A DNA stretch of 64,000 nucleotides, taken from contig NZ_VOSL01000036.1 of assembly GCF_007997005.1 (NCBI RefSeq), positions 117,925 through 181,924 of the forward strand. The letters run 5' to 3'. This document shows positions 60,762 through 64,000 of this stretch, one piece after another; positions within the stretch are counted from its first letter, which is position 1; every line of letters begins with the position of its first letter. The stretch is from Lujinxingia vulgaris (GTDB lineage Bacteria; Myxococcota_A; Bradymonadia; Bradymonadales; Bradymonadaceae). A program made the position numbers and the translations under genes. Below the pieces are notes generated by a model. The model saw only the letters and a list, made by a program, of their open reading frames with translations. It had not been told where the DNA came from and did no database searches.

Positions 60762-62597
60762 ATGAGGATCGGGCGACGATGGGGGCTGGTGCTGGTAGTG
60801 ATGCTGTTGGTGGGCGTAGGGACGGGGTGCGGCGATGATGATCCCCCCGAAGATCGCGATGGCGGGGTCGAAGATGGAGGCGGAGAGCCCGACGGTGAGG
60901 AGCCCGACGCCGACGCAGGCCCGGACGCCCCCGATGGTGAGGACCCCGATCTCGATGTGCCCGATGATGGGGAGCCGCCGGGCGATCTGAGTCTGGAGGT
61001 CGATCCGGTGGACTCGCCCGTGACCTTTGAGGGGGAGGAAGCTGAGGTCACGCTGACCTTCTCGTGCGAGCCCGCGGGCTGTGTGACCACCTGCCAGCTC
61101 AATGCGCTGGAAGCCGAGCCCTGCACCTCGCCACACACCGTTCAGGTCAACGCTGGCGAGCATGAGGTCGTGATTCGCGCGAGCTATGAGGGGGACGAGG
61201 TGGACGAGCGTGTGGTGATTCGTGCGGTGCAGGTTCCCGCGCTGGAGGTGAACGCGCCCCCGGGCGGCGATGTGTATCGCACCGACCTCGGGGTTGTGTC
61301 CGCCCGGTGCACCGATCGGGAGGATTGCACGATCACCTGTGAGGTGTGCGCGGAGGGAAGTTGCGAGGCGTTGGCAGGGTGCGAGGACGGCGCCGCGCTC
61401 GTGCTGGAGCAAGCGGAGGTGGAGCTTGTGGTGCGTGCCTGCGTGGAGGACGACGGTGAGGAGAGCTGCAACGAGGATCGGCGCACGTACACGCTTGTGG
61501 AGCCTCAATGGAGTGCGTTGACGCTGGGGGAGACGCATGGGTGCGCGATTCTGGCTGACGCCACCCTGTGGTGTTGGGGCAACAACGGTGACGCGCAGCT
61601 GGGCAGCGTCGAGCCGGAGCGTTCGCTGACCCCCTTGCAGGTGGAAGGGAGCTGGGCGCAGGTAAGCGCGGGGACGTCGCATACCTGTGGGATTCGCACC
61701 GAGGGCACGCTGTGGTGCTGGGGGCAGCAGCAGTACGGGCGGCTGGGCAACGGGGAGGTGGACCTCGACGCGGTCGCCGATCCGGTTCAGGTCGGCGAGC
61801 TCGATGATTGGGATGAAGTCAGCGCGGGAGATTCGCTCACCTGTGCGCGGCGAGGCACCGAGGCGTACTGCTGGGGGTACAACCCGTCGGGTCGTCTGGG
61901 CGTGGGGAGCACGGCGGGAACTGTGCCCACACCCACGCCTGTGTCGGGAGAGCGCGCGTGGCAGCAGATCAGCGCGGGCGCCGAGCACATCTGTGGGCTG
62001 ACGGAGGCGGATGAGGCGTTCTGCTGGGGGCGAGGGGGCGATGGCCGCCTGGGCTATGGCGGCACCGACAACCTGAGTGAACCCACAGCGGTTGCGGCGG
62101 TCGAAGACGCCACGGTGGTGCGCCTGGCCGCCGGGTTTCAGCATACCTGCGCCGATATGGCGACCTCGAGGGGATCGCGGGTCTATTGCTGGGGGCCTGC
62201 TTCGACCGGGAGGCTGGGCACCGGCGATGATTCAACGACGTTGATCCTCGAACCGAAAGAGGTGGGCACCGACGTGGAGCTCAGCGGTGTGAGCAGCGGC
62301 AACATCCACAGCTGCGCGATCGCCCCCGATGATGCCGCCTGGTGCTGGGGCTATAACAACCACGGTCAGATCGGCGTGGAGCAGACGGGCAATGAGCTTG
62401 TGCCGGTGGAGGTCGACACCACCGAGACCTTCGCGCAGATCGAGGCCGGAAAGATCCACACCTGCGGCATCACCACCGCCGGCGCCCTTTTGTGCTGGGG
62501 AGAAAACGGCGACAGCGAGCTCGGTCGGGAGATCGAAGGCACCGAGACCTCCGAGCCCGGGCCGGTGAGCTGGCCCTACGGGCTGGAGGCGCTCTAA
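60762..62597 (+). CDS. RCC1-repeat lipoprotein
   Basis: 611 aa. Start ATG 60762 (MRIGRRWGLV) with GGGGGGAG upstream; ATG 60747 is an alternative. Lipobox GTGC (Cys ~22), then an Asp/Glu/Pro-rich linker (~25-70). Two beta-sandwich-like segments follow. Residues ~270-600 contain at least six RCC1 blades with the ExHTCxxxxDGxxxCWGxN pattern (ETHGCAILADATLWCWGNN, TSHTCGIRTEGTLWCWGQQ, AEHICGLTEADEAFCWGRG, NIHSCAIAPDDAAWCWGYN). A seven-bladed RCC1 propeller on the envelope is likely. It is probably a binding protein. Confidence 0.88.
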   Translation: MRIGRRWGLVLVVMLLVGVGTGCGDDDPPEDRDGGVEDGGGEPDGEEPDADAGPDAPDGEDPDLDVPDDGEPPGDLSLEVDPVDSPVTFEGEEAEVTLTFSCEPAGCVTTCQLNALEAEPCTSPHTVQVNAGEHEVVIRASYEGDEVDERVVIRAVQVPALEVNAPPGGDVYRTDLGVVSARCTDREDCTITCEVCAEGSCEALAGCEDGAALVLEQAEVELVVRACVEDDGEESCNEDRRTYTLVEPQWSALTLGETHGCAILADATLWCWGNNGDAQLGSVEPERSLTPLQVEGSWAQVSAGTSHTCGIRTEGTLWCWGQQQYGRLGNGEVDLDAVADPVQVGELDDWDEVSAGDSLTCARRGTEAYCWGYNPSGRLGVGSTAGTVPTPTPVSGERAWQQISAGAEHICGLTEADEAFCWGRGGDGRLGYGGTDNLSEPTAVAAVEDATVVRLAAGFQHTCADMATSRGSRVYCWGPASTGRLGTGDDSTTLILEPKEVGTDVELSGVSSGNIHSCAIAPDDAAWCWGYNNHGQIGVEQTGNELVPVEVDTTETFAQIEAGKIHTCGITTAGALLCWGENGDSELGREIEGTETSEPGPVSWPYGLEAL

Positions 62598-62707
62598 GCG
62601 CCGCGCGCGCAGCGATCCCGGCCGGGATCGCCGCGGGCCGGAGCGCCGCGTCGACGTCACGAGGCAGGTGGGGAGTCGTGTTCGGAGCAGAAGATCGCGT
62701 TCTGCAC

Positions 62708-62736
62708 TTCAAATCTTGTAACGCCGGGCCTAAGAT
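62708..62736 (+). promoter_or_regulatory. possible promoter of the right-edge gene
   Basis: TTCAAA (62708-62713), 17-bp spacer, TAAGAT (62731-62736). Confidence 0.42.
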
Positions 62737-62817
62737 GGTGGCGACAACCCCCCGAAGAGTGATGTCGACGACGTGGTGCTGAGTCCGACTCAGCGCGCGG
62801 TGAGTTCAGGAGCAGGT

Positions 62818-64000
62818 GTGAGAGAGGTCGCAACGATCCAGGGCGATGATGAGGATCTTAAGGCGGCCCACCAGCGTGCCCGTCGCGTGGTGGTCGAGGT
62901 GCTGGAGAGCTACCTGCCGGCGTTTATCGGCGCGCTCGCGGAGTCGGGACTTGGCAGTGAGGGGCAGGCCGCGCGGGTGGAGCGCCTGGTGCTCGCCATC
63001 GACGGGGTGGAGGTCGTCCGCGGGCTTGAGGAGCGAGGTCGGCCAACGCTCACCGCCTTTGATGGCAGCGGCGATGGAACGCTGAAGGTCAACGCGGCGC
63101 TGCTTATGGCGCTCGATCCGGTGGCGCTGGCGGATGCCTTTGCACCCACGCTCGCGCAGATTCTGGGGCTCTCGCCCACGTTGGTCACGCTCATCCTCAG
63201 GCTTCGGGACGACCAGCAGGTACGCAACCTCGCCGGGCAGGCGGCCCGCCACGCTGCGGCGAAGCCGGTGGCCGCCACGAAGATCCCCGCCCTGGTGCGG
63301 TGGCGCCTGGAGCGCTTTGAGGCCCGCCACGCCGGATTGCTCGCCGGGCTGAGCGGCTCGGCATTGGCTTTTGATGTCAGCGGCCGAGAGCCGCTGATGC
63401 GGGCGCTGGCCAGCGAGCCCCGGTGGCCGGAGTGGTTTGATGTATGCGAGGTGCCCTACCTCCAGAGTGCGGTGGAGGCGGCAGGTGCCGCGCTGCAGAA
63501 GACGCCCTGGGCCCGTCACGCCGGGGCACTCACCGAGCTCTTGTGGGAGTGCGGCGGCGTCTCTCCCCGATCGGCGCTGCGCCAGGCCGCGCGTACGCTG
63601 CGATCGATTCCGGGCGTCGATCAGGCACGCGCGCTTCGTCTGGTGGCTGAGGTGCTCGCTGAAGGCGCGACGCCCCAGGGCGGGGCGCTCGACGCCTGGC
63701 CCACCTATGCCGAGTTGGCCCAGTCCTGGCGCGATCTTCTGGCGCAAGAGGCTCGCCACCTTGGCAGCTGGCGGGCGGCCCATGATACCAGCCTGGAACT
63801 CAACGTCTTTGACCCACCTTGTGTTGCCACTGGCTTAAGCGAGCCTGCGAACCTTCCCTGGACCACGCCGCTTTTATGCTGGTCGACACGCGAGCGCGAC
63901 GCCCTGCGCGATCTTCTCCGCGGCATGGAGCGCGCCCTGCAGGGGGCGGCCGCCCCGGTGCGCGCCGGACAGCTCGGGGCGCGCGCGTTTGAGGCGCGGG
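62818..64000 (+). CDS. unrecognised protein, cut by the right edge
   Basis: 394 codons from GTG 62818, with AGGAGCAG just upstream, and the frame is still open at the edge. It has no ATG near its start, which makes it easy to miss. The sequence is helical, Ala/Arg/Leu-rich and acidic, with segments VREVATIQGDDEDLKAAHQR, VNAALLMALDPVALADAF and LLVRWR-type repeats; no signal peptide or membrane segment. No family is recognised. It follows the RCC1 gene by 220 bp. Its GC-rich third positions and long frame argue that it is a true gene. Confidence 0.7.
   Translation, partial: MREVATIQGDDEDLKAAHQRARRVVVEVLESYLPAFIGALAESGLGSEGQAARVERLVLAIDGVEVVRGLEERGRPTLTAFDGSGDGTLKVNAALLMALDPVALADAFAPTLAQILGLSPTLVTLILRLRDDQQVRNLAGQAARHAAAKPVAATKIPALVRWRLERFEARHAGLLAGLSGSALAFDVSGREPLMRALASEPRWPEWFDVCEVPYLQSAVEAAGAALQKTPWARHAGALTELLWECGGVSPRSALRQAARTLRSIPGVDQARALRLVAEVLAEGATPQGGALDAWPTYAELAQSWRDLLAQEARHLGSWRAAHDTSLELNVFDPPCVATGLSEPANLPWTTPLLCWSTRERDALRDLLRGMERALQGAAAPVRAGQLGARAFEAR

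Noticed and set aside
62598..62817. Short open frames between the RCC1 gene and the right-edge gene
   Set aside because: They are under 100 codons with no ribosome-binding site, and the possible promoter lies in the same place.

Overview
The window is GC-rich chromosomal DNA (roughly two thirds G+C by eye). Its gene content suggests a deltaproteobacterium-like, myxobacterial-grade organism, most plausibly the Bradymonadales/Lujinxingia lineage. The indicators are three Hanks-type Ser/Thr kinases (one with the HRDVSPSN catalytic loop common in that group), an FHA/zinc-ribbon protein, many secreted lipoproteins with lipoboxes, very cysteine-rich repeat lipoproteins, and HYDIN-like (choice-of-anchor D) lipoproteins. 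The lineage is an inference; no rRNA is present.

Layout. 1-9.7 kb: rRNA methyltransferase (cut by the left edge), a GC-rich palindromic repeat array, a degenerate histidine kinase, a pentaheme cytochrome, an apparent operon of a PP2C phosphatase and rapZ, a glycosyltransferase and a zinc-ribbon Ser/Thr kinase with a C-terminal propeller. 9.9-17.8 kb: a VWA lipoprotein, rpmG-rpsR, two propeller lipoproteins and a TPR/HEAT lipoprotein. 17.8-23.2 kb: GAF histidine kinase, rpmB, a double-FHA protein, an IHF/HU protein and queE. 23.4-30.9 kb: a lipoprotein with 47 four-cysteine repeats, a small repeat-tailed membrane protein, a TetR regulator and a large Ser/Thr kinase. 31-37.7 kb: murJ, thiS-thiG-thiE, a family 2 glycosyltransferase, a UbiA-type prenyltransferase, a 156-bp near-symmetrical hairpin element and an HU protein with a clear promoter. 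37.9-45.9 kb: kce and kal of lysine fermentation, then three tandem paralogous lipoproteins. 46.4-51.5 kb: a second Cys-rich lipoprotein, and a ceramidase-like lipoprotein translationally coupled to a small lipoprotein. 51.8-64 kb: tRNA-Leu with an unusual AAG anticodon, MscS channel, BaeRF protein, third kinase, AidB-like acyl-CoA dehydrogenase, M42 peptidase, P-loop NTPase, RCC1 lipoprotein and an unrecognised gene running off the right edge.

Three themes run through the window. One is Ser/Thr phospho-signalling: kinases, PP2C and FHA. The second is an extensive set of surface lipoproteins that could serve envelope structure, adhesion or prey/particle interaction (function inferred only). 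The third is housekeeping: ribosomal proteins, thiamine, queuosine and peptidoglycan lipid II export. The most notable non-gene observations are the AAG tRNA-Leu, the hairpin element in the hup 3' region, the 43-bp palindromic repeat array near the left edge, and stop codons buried in palindromes.
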